A stretch of 64,000 nucleotides of DNA. It comes from Flavobacterium sp. CF108. Its GTDB lineage: Bacteria; Bacteroidota; Bacteroidia; Flavobacteriales; Flavobacteriaceae. The notes beneath the pieces were generated by a model. That model saw only the letters and a program-made list of their open reading frames with translations. It made no database searches and was not told the DNA's origin. The stretch lies in assembly GCF_900129795.1 (NCBI RefSeq), contig NZ_FQWW01000003.1, positions 248,001-312,000 of the forward strand. Direction: 5' to 3'. The translations under genes and the position numbers were made by a program. Shown here piece after piece: positions 54,150 through 63,868 of this stretch. How positions within the stretch are numbered: the first letter of the stretch is position 1; the number at the start of each line of letters is the position of its first letter.

Positions 54150-54521
54150 ATGACTAACAAAGAACTCGCTTTAACAGCAATTACAGATGTATTTGTAAAT
54201 AGGGACATCACTGCTTTTGACAGGTATTTTTCTGAAAATTACAAACAGCATAATCCAGGCTTTCCCAACGGAACTGAGTTTTTAAAACAAGTTGTCCCAA
54301 CATTCCCAGACGATTTTAAATATCAGCCAGGAATAGTAGCTGAAACTGGTAATTTTGTGATGATACATGGCCGTTATGAGAATTGGAGCGGAAAGAATAT
54401 GATTGCTGTAGATATTTTCAAGATTGAAAATAGTAAAATAACGGAACATTGGGATGTATTGCAGGAAGAAGTACTTGCAGAACAATCTGCAAATGGAAAC
54501 GCCATGTTTCCAATAGAATAA
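54150..54521 (+). CDS. SnoaL-like NTF2 enzyme
   Basis: 123 residues with the NTF2/SnoaL motifs NRDITAFDRYFSENYKQHNP, VMIHGRYENW and KITEHWDVLQ (His-Trp-Asp). SnoaL-like proteins often act as small isomerases or aldol-type enzymes. Likely controlled by the divergent HxlR regulator. Confidence 0.83.
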   Translation: MTNKELALTAITDVFVNRDITAFDRYFSENYKQHNPGFPNGTEFLKQVVPTFPDDFKYQPGIVAETGNFVMIHGRYENWSGKNMIAVDIFKIENSKITEHWDVLQEEVLAEQSANGNAMFPIE

Positions 54522-54665
54522 AGCCATAGGATTAGAACTCTGCTTCATTAAAAAACAGAAACAATGAAACTTATAGAGGTACGATTTACCCAGATAATAT
54601 TCATCACATGGATCAATAACGTTAGTACATAAATAAGTAATAAGTATTCTAAAAAATAAAAAGTA

Positions 54666-55232
54666 ATGACAGTTGAGCAAGTAAAACAGCAATCGTTAGG
54701 TAGATGGGAAAGTATTACGGTAGAAGTACGCCCAAGTAGTGCAAAAAACGCCGATGGGACTTTGAAACCTTTTTACCTAACTAGAGAATTTACATTTTTA
54801 TCCAACGACAAATTTGAACTCATAGTAATTAATTTTGCCGACCCATACGGCAAAGTGCCTTTAGCAAAAATGAAAATTAAAGTGCATACGGAATGGAAAG
54901 GCGAACATCCAATCGCAGTTGATGCTCAAAAAGCCGATTTTATAGCTGATGAAGAATATGCTGTAACACCTTTATTACAAGGCTTTGCCGATGTTCTGAA
55001 TCAATACAAAAAAGGATTTAACAAATGGAAAGCAGGGGAAACACAAAATATTTTAGGGAAGGCTTTTGCCCCATTCGGTTTGACAGAAGGACAAATTTTT
55101 AAAGAATATGATTTGATTTATCTGAATAATGACATGATGTTTTGGGGAGCAAGAAATATTGACGGACGTGGATTTGATACAGAAGCAAACCGCCCAGCCA
55201 ATTTACAGATACCCATGATAAGAAAGAAATAG
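54666..55232 (+). CDS. Conserved-looking protein of unknown function
   Basis: 188 residues with no signal peptide. Notable segments: QSLGRWESITVEVRPSSA, DKFELIVINFADPYGK, GLTEGQIFKEYDLIYLNNDM and DGRGFDTEANRPANLQIPMI. The order suggests a lipocalin- or FABP-like beta-barrel; this is a guess. It follows the SnoaL-like gene by 144 bp and precedes a strong terminator. Confidence 0.65.
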   Translation: MTVEQVKQQSLGRWESITVEVRPSSAKNADGTLKPFYLTREFTFLSNDKFELIVINFADPYGKVPLAKMKIKVHTEWKGEHPIAVDAQKADFIADEEYAVTPLLQGFADVLNQYKKGFNKWKAGETQNILGKAFAPFGLTEGQIFKEYDLIYLNNDMMFWGARNIDGRGFDTEANRPANLQIPMIRKK

Positions 55233-55312
55233 ATTTTATCAATTTTTTTCTTGACTGTAATTTTGACATCACTACCTGTGATCTGTATCATCATATTATA
55301 GAAAACCAAATA

Positions 55313-55348
55313 AAAAAGGCAGAAAATCATATGATTTTCTGCCTTTTT
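55313..55348 (+). terminator. Rho-independent terminator
   Basis: A perfect 36-bp palindrome with AAAAAGGCAGAAAATCAT and its inverse, ending in TTTTT. Confidence 0.85.
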
Positions 55349-55375
55349 GTGGGATGGATGGGACTCTAATCGAAC
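55343..55375 (+). other. tmRNA 3'-end-like scar, copy B
   Basis: TTTTTGTGGGATGGATGGGACTCTAATCGAAC again follows a terminator directly, in the same orientation as copy A and the ssrA end. The stretch 55376-55642 shows no gene or clear structure. Confidence 0.4.
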
Positions 55376-55642
55376 ATTTGATTCCTATGTTGATGTTTTT
55401 GGAGAGTTTGAAAGAATAGCTGATAACTTCTTTATTTATACGGTTTTGTTATTTTATTTTCAATTCTTAAATCATTTTTTTAATCAATAGTTTCGTCTGC
55501 TTTTTTATATCTTATTGTGTTTTCCCCATTGTTTCTATATACTAGTCTAATTAGATATTCTTTATATCAGACTTTATCCAATTTACAGTATCATTAAAGT
55601 AAAAATCAAGCACACATATTGTTTTAGATTAAGAGATGGAGA

Positions 55643-57973
55643 TTAAAAAGGAACCATAAATAAATTTCCACCTTTATTATTTGAATTAAATAGTCTGTTT
55701 ATGTCCAAAACTTCATCTCTAGTATTTTCTTTATATCCTTGAATTTTTATATCATTCTCTTTACTTTTTTCTTTATTAAATTCAATTTGTGATGAAGTAT
55801 CAAACTCATATTCAATAATAGCTTCAGAACCTTCTAATCCAATATCTTTATTAATTTGAATAGCTTCTTCTTTTCTTTTATTTATTATGTCATCTAATTC
55901 GTCTTTCTCTAAAGTTTTATCAATTCCATAAGCATCTGTCATATAATCATTTGAAAGTTTCTCCCAAGAATCATTAATGTTTTTCTGAATTTGATTGTAA
56001 TAATCACAATCAGATATTTTTGAATCATTGATAATATCAGAATAACTAGAATTCTCTTTAATCAGACTTGCGAAGCTTTTTATTTGATAATAAGAAATGA
56101 CATCTCTTGAAAGAATTTGTATTAATTCAGATAAATTATTTATTTGCTGAACTAAATTATTTTGAGCTATATATTTTAAAATTTCATTCAAATGATCACG
56201 ATCATCCCAACTTAAATAACTTACATCTAAATCATTAATTCTCTCTAATAACTCTACTTCAATTTCATTTTTGTTAAATAAACGAATAAGAGTAGATATG
56301 ATATTTAGATTAGAATCACTATAAAATCCCTTTAGAAGTTTTTTCTTTTCTTCAAAAATATCATATAATTCTTTTCTGCTATGTTTATTAGAAAAGTCTA
56401 TTCTTTTTTCACCTTTAACTATTGTAGTTGCTATTCTGTATTTGAATTGTTCAAAAAATACAGATGATTTAAGTAGTTGCAAATACTCTTCATAAGAATT
56501 TTGAAAATATGCAAAAATAAAGTCATCTATAGATGGATTAAAAAAACTATATCTGACACTATTTTTATCAATAGTTCTAATTATAAAAGCACCTACTAAT
56601 TCTTTTAAGGCAAAATTATATTCATTTCCTTTTCTCTGATAATTATTAGAAATAACTTCGTGGTTTATTCTACTATTAAAAGCTTCTTTTAGTCTTTCAT
56701 CTGTGATATAATAAATTCCACCACCCAATGAGTACATGGTTAATAACAATAATCTAGATATATGCGAAATCTGAATATTAAAAGGTTTTTCCCATATTTT
56801 TTTTGGATCATTTAATATATCTAAAACAAATTTTTCTGAATAATCGGAATCAATTATATTACTCTTTTTTGTAATGTCTTGAATTACCCTAGGATTATAG
56901 TATCGATGCTTAATAACTTTCCAATGAAAATCATTCTGAAAAAAAATCAACTTTTGTTCATCCTGTAAATCTGAAAGATATATGTGATTATATAGAATTC
57001 TTGCTTTATCCCAATCTGTATAGTTTTCAATTCTGACTTCATAATTTGAAATATCAATATTAGAATTTTGAATTTTATCAGAAATGTTTTTTGCCTGATT
57101 TAAAATTGTTGTTCTACAAGTTAATATTAATCGTTTATGTTTGTCATCCCTAACTCTTTCTATAAAGTTTACAATAGCAGAGTCAGCATTTCTTGAACTA
57201 TATAAATCCAAAGTAATTGCTCCTAAAAAGTCATCAAAATAGAATATTTGTTTTTTTTCAGGAGAAAAAGATTCTTCAGCTTCTGTTATTTCTCTGACGT
57301 ATACTAATTCAAAATCTTCAGCTAAAAACTGATAAGTCAACATATTAGCTAATGTTGATTTACCTATACCCGGAGCACCCGTTATTAATATAAAATAATT
57401 GTTGTTTAGTGCATTAACGGCTTCATTATGAGTTTTATTTGGAACATATATTGTAATCTCTTTTACTATTTTTTCTTTATAAAATTCTGATCTGCCTTTG
57501 ACACCATTTTTGACTATTTTCTTTATTATATCAATAGAAGACAGCCAAAGTTTAAAATGTCTCTCTTGAATCTCAGGATAGTCATCTAGCCATTTATTTA
57601 AATCTTCTTTGCCTATAATATCTGATGTTGATTGAATATATGGCAAGAAAGTATTTTTAATTTCTTCTTTATCTTGTGGAGATAATGGCAATGAAGTACA
57701 GAAAATATATCGCTTAGGTTTTAATGATGCCACTTTTTGAACTTCATTCTTCTTTAAATCTAGTTTTAATTTAGAAATACCAGAACCTATGTAGTGTTTA
57801 ACTTGAACTACTATTTCGTTTTCATCATTTATTGTTGAAAATCGCAAATCGATACCTTTGTCAGGTCCTGGTTTGAAGGATTGAAAATTTACATTTAATT
57901 CTTTTGAAAGCAAATCTCTTGTTAATTCTTCTAAATCTCTATCGTTTAAAGTTGAAAAGTCGTAATTAGCCAT
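55643..57973 (-). CDS. Restriction-endonuclease-like/nSTAND NTPase (Mrr-type nuclease fused to a STAND ATPase)
   Basis: 776 residues. The N-terminal domain (about 5-110) is Mrr-like PD-(D/E)xK: GPDKGIDLRF with Asp38 and Asp42, then VVQVKHY with Gln57 and Lys59. A central P-loop NTPase (about 180-480) of the nSTAND type (nSTAND3-like) has Walker A ITGAPGIGKST (197-207) and Walker B FYFDDFLG (244-251). The remaining 300 helical residues resemble a sensing array, with no named domain. It overlaps the ABC ATPase gene by 8 bp, so it belongs to that operon. The architecture recalls anti-phage STANDs such as Avs, but a role is inferred. Confidence 0.85.
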   Translation of the reverse strand: MANYDFSTLNDRDLEELTRDLLSKELNVNFQSFKPGPDKGIDLRFSTINDENEIVVQVKHYIGSGISKLKLDLKKNEVQKVASLKPKRYIFCTSLPLSPQDKEEIKNTFLPYIQSTSDIIGKEDLNKWLDDYPEIQERHFKLWLSSIDIIKKIVKNGVKGRSEFYKEKIVKEITIYVPNKTHNEAVNALNNNYFILITGAPGIGKSTLANMLTYQFLAEDFELVYVREITEAEESFSPEKKQIFYFDDFLGAITLDLYSSRNADSAIVNFIERVRDDKHKRLILTCRTTILNQAKNISDKIQNSNIDISNYEVRIENYTDWDKARILYNHIYLSDLQDEQKLIFFQNDFHWKVIKHRYYNPRVIQDITKKSNIIDSDYSEKFVLDILNDPKKIWEKPFNIQISHISRLLLLTMYSLGGGIYYITDERLKEAFNSRINHEVISNNYQRKGNEYNFALKELVGAFIIRTIDKNSVRYSFFNPSIDDFIFAYFQNSYEEYLQLLKSSVFFEQFKYRIATTIVKGEKRIDFSNKHSRKELYDIFEEKKKLLKGFYSDSNLNIISTLIRLFNKNEIEVELLERINDLDVSYLSWDDRDHLNEILKYIAQNNLVQQINNLSELIQILSRDVISYYQIKSFASLIKENSSYSDIINDSKISDCDYYNQIQKNINDSWEKLSNDYMTDAYGIDKTLEKDELDDIINKRKEEAIQINKDIGLEGSEAIIEYEFDTSSQIEFNKEKSKENDIKIQGYKENTRDEVLDINRLFNSNNKGGNLFMVPF

Positions 57974-60291
57974 TATGATTTACTGAATATGATTTCAAAT
58001 TAATTCTTTTTTGTGTTAAATCATAATTTTTGAATTTATATCTCATATATGCAGAAGCCATATCTTCATGTGTAGATATTACTAATTGATTAGAATAAAA
58101 CTCATTTCTTAGTAATTCTATAAATCCCGCAATATTGATTTCATCCATAGTTTGAACAGGGTCGTCAATTAAAATAATCTTGTTTTGAGAATATTTTTTA
58201 TGTAATGCCAAAGTAAAGGAAATAATTAATGCGGAAAGTTGCCCCGAACTCATTGAAAAAACAGCATCAAATGTTTTTGATGGATTAGTTTGAAATCTTA
58301 TACCATCTTTATCTGAAAATATAAACAATCCTAAACCTCCCTGAAAATCTTGCATAATTCTTCCAGAGTATATATGAAATATAATTTCAATATCTTTTAT
58401 TACTTTTTTCTGATATTCTTTTAAAGATTTTTTATATATGTTACTCAGGTTTTTCAAGTTGTCTTCTAATGTTTTTGCATTATTGAACTTGTCTTCTTTG
58501 TTATGTAATTCCTGCTTGTTTTTATCGAGAGTTTCATTTTGTAATAGTGAATATTTATATTTTAGGTAATTTTCTTTTTGTATAAAATTTTCTATTTTAA
58601 TAGAATTCAATAAATCAAACTTATTATCAAAATACTGAGTAAAAAATTCTCTGTAATAAGATTCAATACCATCTAACTCAATTTCTATTTTAAGTGAATT
58701 TAATATTGGCGTAAATTTTTCAATTTCAATTAGACTATCACTACTTATAGTTTCGTTTAAGTGTTCTCTATAATCAAAATCAATACTTTCAAATTCCTTT
58801 TTAACATTATTAAAAAAGACTTCATCAATTGATAAAAACTTATTTAAAAAGTTAATATCAACTTTAATTTCGATAATTTTCTGATTTAAAATTTCGATTA
58901 TAGAAAATATAATATCTTCCTTAAAATTAATTAATTCTTCATTGAAGATTTTACTCTTCGATGTAGTCATTTCTTCTAAATTAAGAGATTGGATTTCTAT
59001 ATTTTCTAATAAATCGTCAATATTAGACCAATCATAACCACACAAAAAGCAAGTTCCAGTTATTTCATTATTTTCATCATCTTTTAGTTTTTTGATGCTA
59101 TCAACTAATTTTTCCCTTGATTCATTTATTTTAGAATAGATATTTTCTAATTCATCTAACTCTTTTAATCTGTTATTTAAAGATTCATATCCTTCATTAA
59201 AATTTAAGATTAAATCTTCGTCTATAAAATCAAAATCTTCGAATTTAATTTCAAAGGAATCATCTTTAATATTTTCAATTGAAAATTCAGTTAAATCCTC
59301 AATCATTTTATTTATTCTTATGAATCCATTTTTTTCTTCTTTTAGAGATTCTTTTAGAGGAAGAAAATTATAATACAATAAAAAGTTTTCTATTTTTTCT
59401 GTATCTGAAATTAAGCGATTAATCTTTTCATTTCGGATATAACTTTTAAACAATTCTTTATTTTCAACTAATTTCTTTAATTTCGGAATAACTCCGTCTT
59501 CATTAAAAAGATATTCGTAGTTATTACTCTGAAAGTTGAATTCTTCTAAATCCCAAGAAATTTCTTTTTCAGAAAATAATTTTATGTACTCTGTATTATT
59601 AAATTCATTTGCTAAAAATTTTTCAATTTTTAGCATTGATTCTTTTAAATTATCAATTTCACTTTTTTTCTCAGCGTTACACAATTCGCTGATTCTATTT
59701 TTTAGTTTATCAATCTTTACAATTTTGTTTTCAAATTCATAGACATTAAATAAATGAGATATATGTTGCTTTCTATTTTTATCTTGGCTTCTTAATAAAA
59801 ATAAACTGTCCTCTTGTTCAATATAGTTTAAAAATTGAAAATTTTGGTTGTAGTTATGACCTAAAATTTGACTTAGATATTCTACTTCATTTTGAATAAA
59901 ATTACTTTCTTCTGATTCAAAATCATTTTTTTTCATAAAGTTTGTATAAACCAAAATCTACAGAATTTGTTAACTGATCTCTTTTTGCTATCCTCTTCAA
60001 GATATGTGTAGTATCGTTTTTTAGAAATTGAATTGTTATTGAAATATCACCATTTGAATAATCACATAGAAATGGATGTTCGGAAAAACTTTCTCGGCCA
60101 TCAATCAATCTGTTTCTTAAATCATCAAACCGTCTGATTTTACCGGTAAAAAGTAATTCTATTGCATCATAGATAGATGTTTTACCAAAACCATTAGGAC
60201 CATCAAAGACAATTAAATCTGAAGATTCAAAATCAATATTAATATTTTGAAAAACTTTGAAATTTTGTATTACTATTTTTTTAATTTTCAT
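57966..60291 (-). pseudogene. ABC-3C SMC-like ABC ATPase, split by a frameshift in an A8 run
   Basis: The first frame (60291-59923) has a P-loop: FDGPNGFGKTSIYDAIE (about 30-45). It ends at TGA directly after AAAAAAAA on the coding strand. One fewer A joins it to LYEKKNDFESEES of the second frame, which runs to 57966. The second part has a long coiled coil, a CFLCGYDW zinc-hook-like pair, the ABC signature SMSSGQLSALIISF, Walker B IILIDDPVQTMD and STHED. This is the ATPase of an ABC-three-component system. It overlaps the middle component gene by 11 bp. Loss by frameshift, slippage in the A8, or a base-call error are all possible. Confidence 0.82.
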
Positions 60292-60976
60292 CTGAATTCA
60301 ATGTGCTTAGTAATATATTATATAAAGTGTCAGATTCTATTTCATTAATATTTTCCAGACTTCTATTGAAAAAATTTTGATCAATATGTCTATTGAGTTC
60401 TCCAAAGGAACCTGCTTCAATTTTTTGTCTATTATTATCTGTCAAGGTTACTAAACCATTTTCTTGGAGAATATCTAGTTTGATAAATGGAATTTTATGA
60501 GCTAAGCGATAAAGGAGTGATTCAAAATTATTATTATTGATATTATCTTTATGTGCTTTAAAGACAGCTTCGTCTAAAATTTTATTCTCTATAAAATTTT
60601 TAATAGTTATTTCTTGTTCTTCTAAAGCCTGATATAATTTTTCTAGTTCAATTTCCTTATATAGAATAATTTCCTTTTTAAATAAATATGGATTTTCTTC
60701 TATTTCTAGAACCAAATTTTGAATATTATCAAAATTTTCAACTTTATGTAAGATTAGCATACTCACATTTTTGTCAAACCATTCATCATTGACTATTTCT
60801 TTAGCAGAATTAAAATATTCAGATTGTTTTTGTAGAACTTCTTTTAAATTATCGGTCTCAATTACCAACCAATATGAATGTTTATTTTCACCTTCAAAAA
60901 AATGTATAACGCCACAATTTAGCTCTTTATTTATAAGACCTAATTGAGAGAATAAGTTATTAATTATTGTTTTCAT
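60281..60976 (-). CDS. ABC-3C middle-component-like protein
   Basis: 231 residues, acidic and helical, with WLVIETDNLKEVLQKQSEYF, LILHKVENFDNIQNLVLEIE and NRQKIEAGSFGELN. It is placed exactly between the effector and the ATPase, overlapping both (17 and 11 bp), as the middle component is in ABC-3C systems. It has no catalytic motif. Identification relies on length and position plus weak resemblance. Confidence 0.6.
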   Translation of the reverse strand: MKTIINNLFSQLGLINKELNCGVIHFFEGENKHSYWLVIETDNLKEVLQKQSEYFNSAKEIVNDEWFDKNVSMLILHKVENFDNIQNLVLEIEENPYLFKKEIILYKEIELEKLYQALEEQEITIKNFIENKILDEAVFKAHKDNINNNNFESLLYRLAHKIPFIKLDILQENGLVTLTDNNRQKIEAGSFGELNRHIDQNFFNRSLENINEIESDTLYNILLSTLNSDEN

Positions 60977-62275
60977 TTAGTTTTTGTTTTGCTTGGTCTA
61001 TTTCAATCAACGTAATGTTTTTCCACTTTGTAATTTTATCATATTCGGCAGATGTTGAATCATTTAAAATGTCTATATCGGATTGATTTATTCTAGTTGA
61101 TCTATTAGCTTCTTCTAAAATAGAAAGCACATTACAACCTTCGGTAATTATATAATCTGTGTTAAAGGGAACTTCTATCAATGTTTCTAATGCAGTGTTG
61201 AGTATTTCAACAGAAATGATTTGTTTACTTTGGGATGTGTTTGAGACTATTATAGTTGATGGAAAATACTTCTTCTTTTCTGTATCAATCCAACCTATTT
61301 TATTTATATCATCATCCGAATGTCTAATACTATGAAGTATATTGAAAAAAACTTTTTTAATTTCATCTTTTAGGAGTGAATTGTCTTTGTACTGTTGAAG
61401 CGTTGAGAATTTAACAATTCTATGAGGCATTATTTTTTGCAAAAATGATTCAAACAAAGAATCGTTTAAATTATTAAAATAAACTAAATATAGATGGAGT
61501 TTTTTTTGAGCTTCTTGATCAATTTCATTTTCATTTTCAAAACAAAATTCCTGATAATATCTGTTTAAATCTGTTTTTAGTTTTTTTGTAAAATAAATTT
61601 TATCTTGGTGAAGTGATGTCAAATCTGTAGCAATAAAATCTCTAAATCTATTCAAAGAAATAGTTTTATAATAGGCGGATTTATTAATTGAATCACCATT
61701 TGGTAAATGATTTTGAGCATGAATTGAAACAACATTATCAGTGATTAGTGACTCAAGTTCATTAGATAAAGTTTCTAAATAATTATCATTAGATAAATGA
61801 GGTAATCCAAATTTAGTTAAGCAATTGTTTAGTTGGGCTTTTATTTTATCTTGTAAATCCTCTATTTTACAGTAAGAATCACCATCATAGTTATAGATTT
61901 TCATTTTAGTATGTAAAGCTTCAATATCCAATTTACTTTTCTCATTGTTTGTTGCTAAATGAAAATAAGCTTCTTCATCACAAGGGAATCATCTTTTCGT
62001 TTTTCTAATTTTTCAAATGCTTCTTTATATCTTGAATAATAATGACTTTTGACAGCTTTCACTTGGTGTAATGTAACTGGTTTTGGGTTATTATTTTCAT
62101 ATCTTACTATAGCAAAATCTTCTAATGAATCAAGCTGTAAATGCAATCCATCAACATTACCTTTTTCATTTAGCAATTTTAATATATGGTAAAGAGCTAC
62201 TTTACCTTGATATATAAAACCATTCCAAGTATCGACTGCAGAATGGATATCATTAGGGTCTATTAATGGAGTCAT
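60960..62275 (-). pseudogene. ABC-3C effector with Cap4/DUF4297-like nuclease domain, frameshifted
   Basis: The N-terminal part (62275-61955) has WNGFIYQGKVALYHIL and LQLDSLEDFAIV, then TLHQVKAVKS. These fit the GF-x-Y-Q...E/D...D...Q-x-K pattern of DUF4297/Cap4-type PD-(D/E)xK nucleases. A stop follows VMKKLIFI. In another frame the sequence continues DEEAYFHLATNNEKSKLDIE from near 61982, joining the long C-terminal part (61931-60960). A one-base change near 61976-61985 (CTTGTGATG) explains it. The C-terminal part would be the system-specific partner-binding domain. This fits one 438-residue effector of an ABC-3C system. Confidence 0.65.
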
Positions 62276-62872
62276 AGCATATTTCTTTATAATAATACTT
62301 GTTGTATTAATTATATTGTTTTAAATCTTTCATTAAGATTTTTTATTTTTTTAAATTCAAACGTTTCCCTATTGAAGAATCTCAATTTATATTAGCTTTT
62401 AACGCATTTTGCTAATTCAAAATAAAGATTATTTTTATCCGTATCAATGTTTAAAGCTAAACTATTTTATCAATAGATGGATTAATGTCATATGCTGGAT
62501 AGTATTTGTTAGTACGAAACCATGATTTCTTAAATGGTCGTCCGTATTGAAAATTATTCTGCAGCATGGCTGATGTAAATTTGCTTCTATGCCATATTGA
62601 ATTTTTATATTTTAACTGCATTTGATCAATAAAGCAAATGTTACTATTTAATTCATAGCTTTTTTACGGAAAACCATAAGTCTCAAATTGAGTATCTCCA
62701 AAAGTATCAATTTAGCAATATAAAACAGTCCGTATAAATACCTAATTTACAAGTGCAAATCTGTTATTCAGTAAGATGAATACTGATTTAAAATCATTTT
62801 TATTTAACGATCAGTTTAAATCTAATTTTAAACTTTAAGTCAATAATTTCAATTTGATTCAATACGACTGTT
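62276..62872. other. Gene-free AT-rich stretch upstream of the ABC-3C operon
   Basis: About 600 bp with no frame that looks coding and no clear repeat. It should hold the promoter of the minus-strand operon near its left edge. Confidence 0.5.
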
Positions 62873-63031
62873 ATGAAATCAAAATCTGGAAAATCTTCAA
62901 AAAAAGGAACAAAGAAAAAAATGACTGAAGCTGAGAGAGAACAAGCTTTGCTTGATTGGTTGGTCAGAGTTATTATTGCACAAACGCTAAAAGAATTCTA
63001 TGGAAAAAACAAGGATAGTGAAAGGGATTAA
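62873..63031 (+). CDS. Small basic protein of unknown function
   Basis: 52 residues: a Lys-rich start (MKSKSGKSSKKGTKKKMTEA) followed by an amphipathic helix (EREQALLDWLVRVIIAQTLK). The codon composition looks coding, and it starts ATG with a Bacteroidota-like leader. It lies alone between the defence operon and ssrA. It could be a DNA-binding or membrane-active peptide. Confidence 0.5.
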   Translation: MKSKSGKSSKKGTKKKMTEAEREQALLDWLVRVIIAQTLKEFYGKNKDSERD

Positions 63032-63215
63032 GAAAAATCTGTCGAACAATTATTTTATTCGTTTGTAATGTATTGGTTTTTAATAGTATAAAGTGTTCGA
63101 TTCTCACTGACTATTAACTTTTTTTAATGAAATTTTGATGCCTTTTCAAATAAAAACGCATCAAAATTTTGAATTGTAAGAATGTAAAATATTGATTAGG
63201 AGTGTTTTATAAAAT

Positions 63216-63247
63216 AAAAAAGGAAGGTGTTCGATACCTTCCTTTTT
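63216..63247 (-). terminator. Rho-independent terminator of ssrA
   Basis: AAAAAGGAAGGT, loop, ACCTTCCTTTTT forms a perfect stem directly after the ssrA end. Confidence 0.88.
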
Positions 63248-63248
63248 G

Positions 63249-63643
63249 TGGAGTCGCCGGGAATCGAACCCGGGTCCAAACAAGCAACTAAAGAGCTTTC
63301 TACACGCTTATTTCCTGATTAGATTTTCGATGTTAAGCTAGGCCAGAAACAGCCACCGAACACTTATCTTCTTAAGTTTCGAAACCCACCCGAAGCTCAT
63401 GGATATCTAGGTTTATTTTTACGGTTCCCCTTGACGGAACGCCACAAACCAAGGCTTTCCAGGAGAATCCAGCTTCTCTACCTTGTAGAGACGTGGCGCA
63501 ATCGTACTATGATTCGGATTATGCAGCTAAAGCGTAATTATTTTCGCCGTGTAAAAGTTTGAGATCTTATATTTACGAGCAAGGTCTCAATGCTCGACGT
63601 GCTTACTGTTCAATTCGACTTGCTGTCAAAACCAGTCGACCCC
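63249..63643 (-). ncRNA. ssrA: tmRNA
   Basis: The 5' end GGGGTCGAC (from 63643) and the 3' end CGACTCCA (63249) form the acceptor stem. The T-arm GGGTTCGATTCCC is complete. The tag frame (63548-63519, resume codon GGC) reads G-E-N-N-Y-A-L-A-A then TAA, the flavobacterial proteolysis tag. CCA is not encoded. It releases stalled ribosomes with SmpB. It is a well-known integration site for genomic islands, which fits the island to its left. Confidence 0.95.
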
Positions 63644-63708
63644 AAAAATAAGTCTGCAAATTTAGAGTATTTGAAATTACTTTCTACTAAAAATTTCAGA
63701 AAAATTAG

Positions 63709-63859
63709 AAAGTCAAAAGTCGAAAGTTGTAAAGTTTTTAAAGTCAAATGCTTGATTACGATTGTTTCTTTTTATTTTACCCAATTGGTGTAGTTAAAAA
63801 AGAACAAAGTCAATATTGGTAACAATTTTAAGACTTTACAACTTTCGACTTTTGACTTT
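63709..63859. repeat. 27-bp perfect inverted repeat pair
   Basis: AAAGTCAAAAGTCGAAAGTT... (63709-63735) and its perfect inverse (63833-63859) flank about 97 bp of AT-rich sequence. The second arm ends 10 bp before the stop of the partial gene. Confidence 0.75.
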
Positions 63860-63868
63860 ATGACTATT

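Noticed and set aside
63590..63793. A 67-codon frame across the 5' end of ssrA and the following gap
   Set aside because: It overlaps the tmRNA and the low-complexity repeat; coding potential is an artefact.
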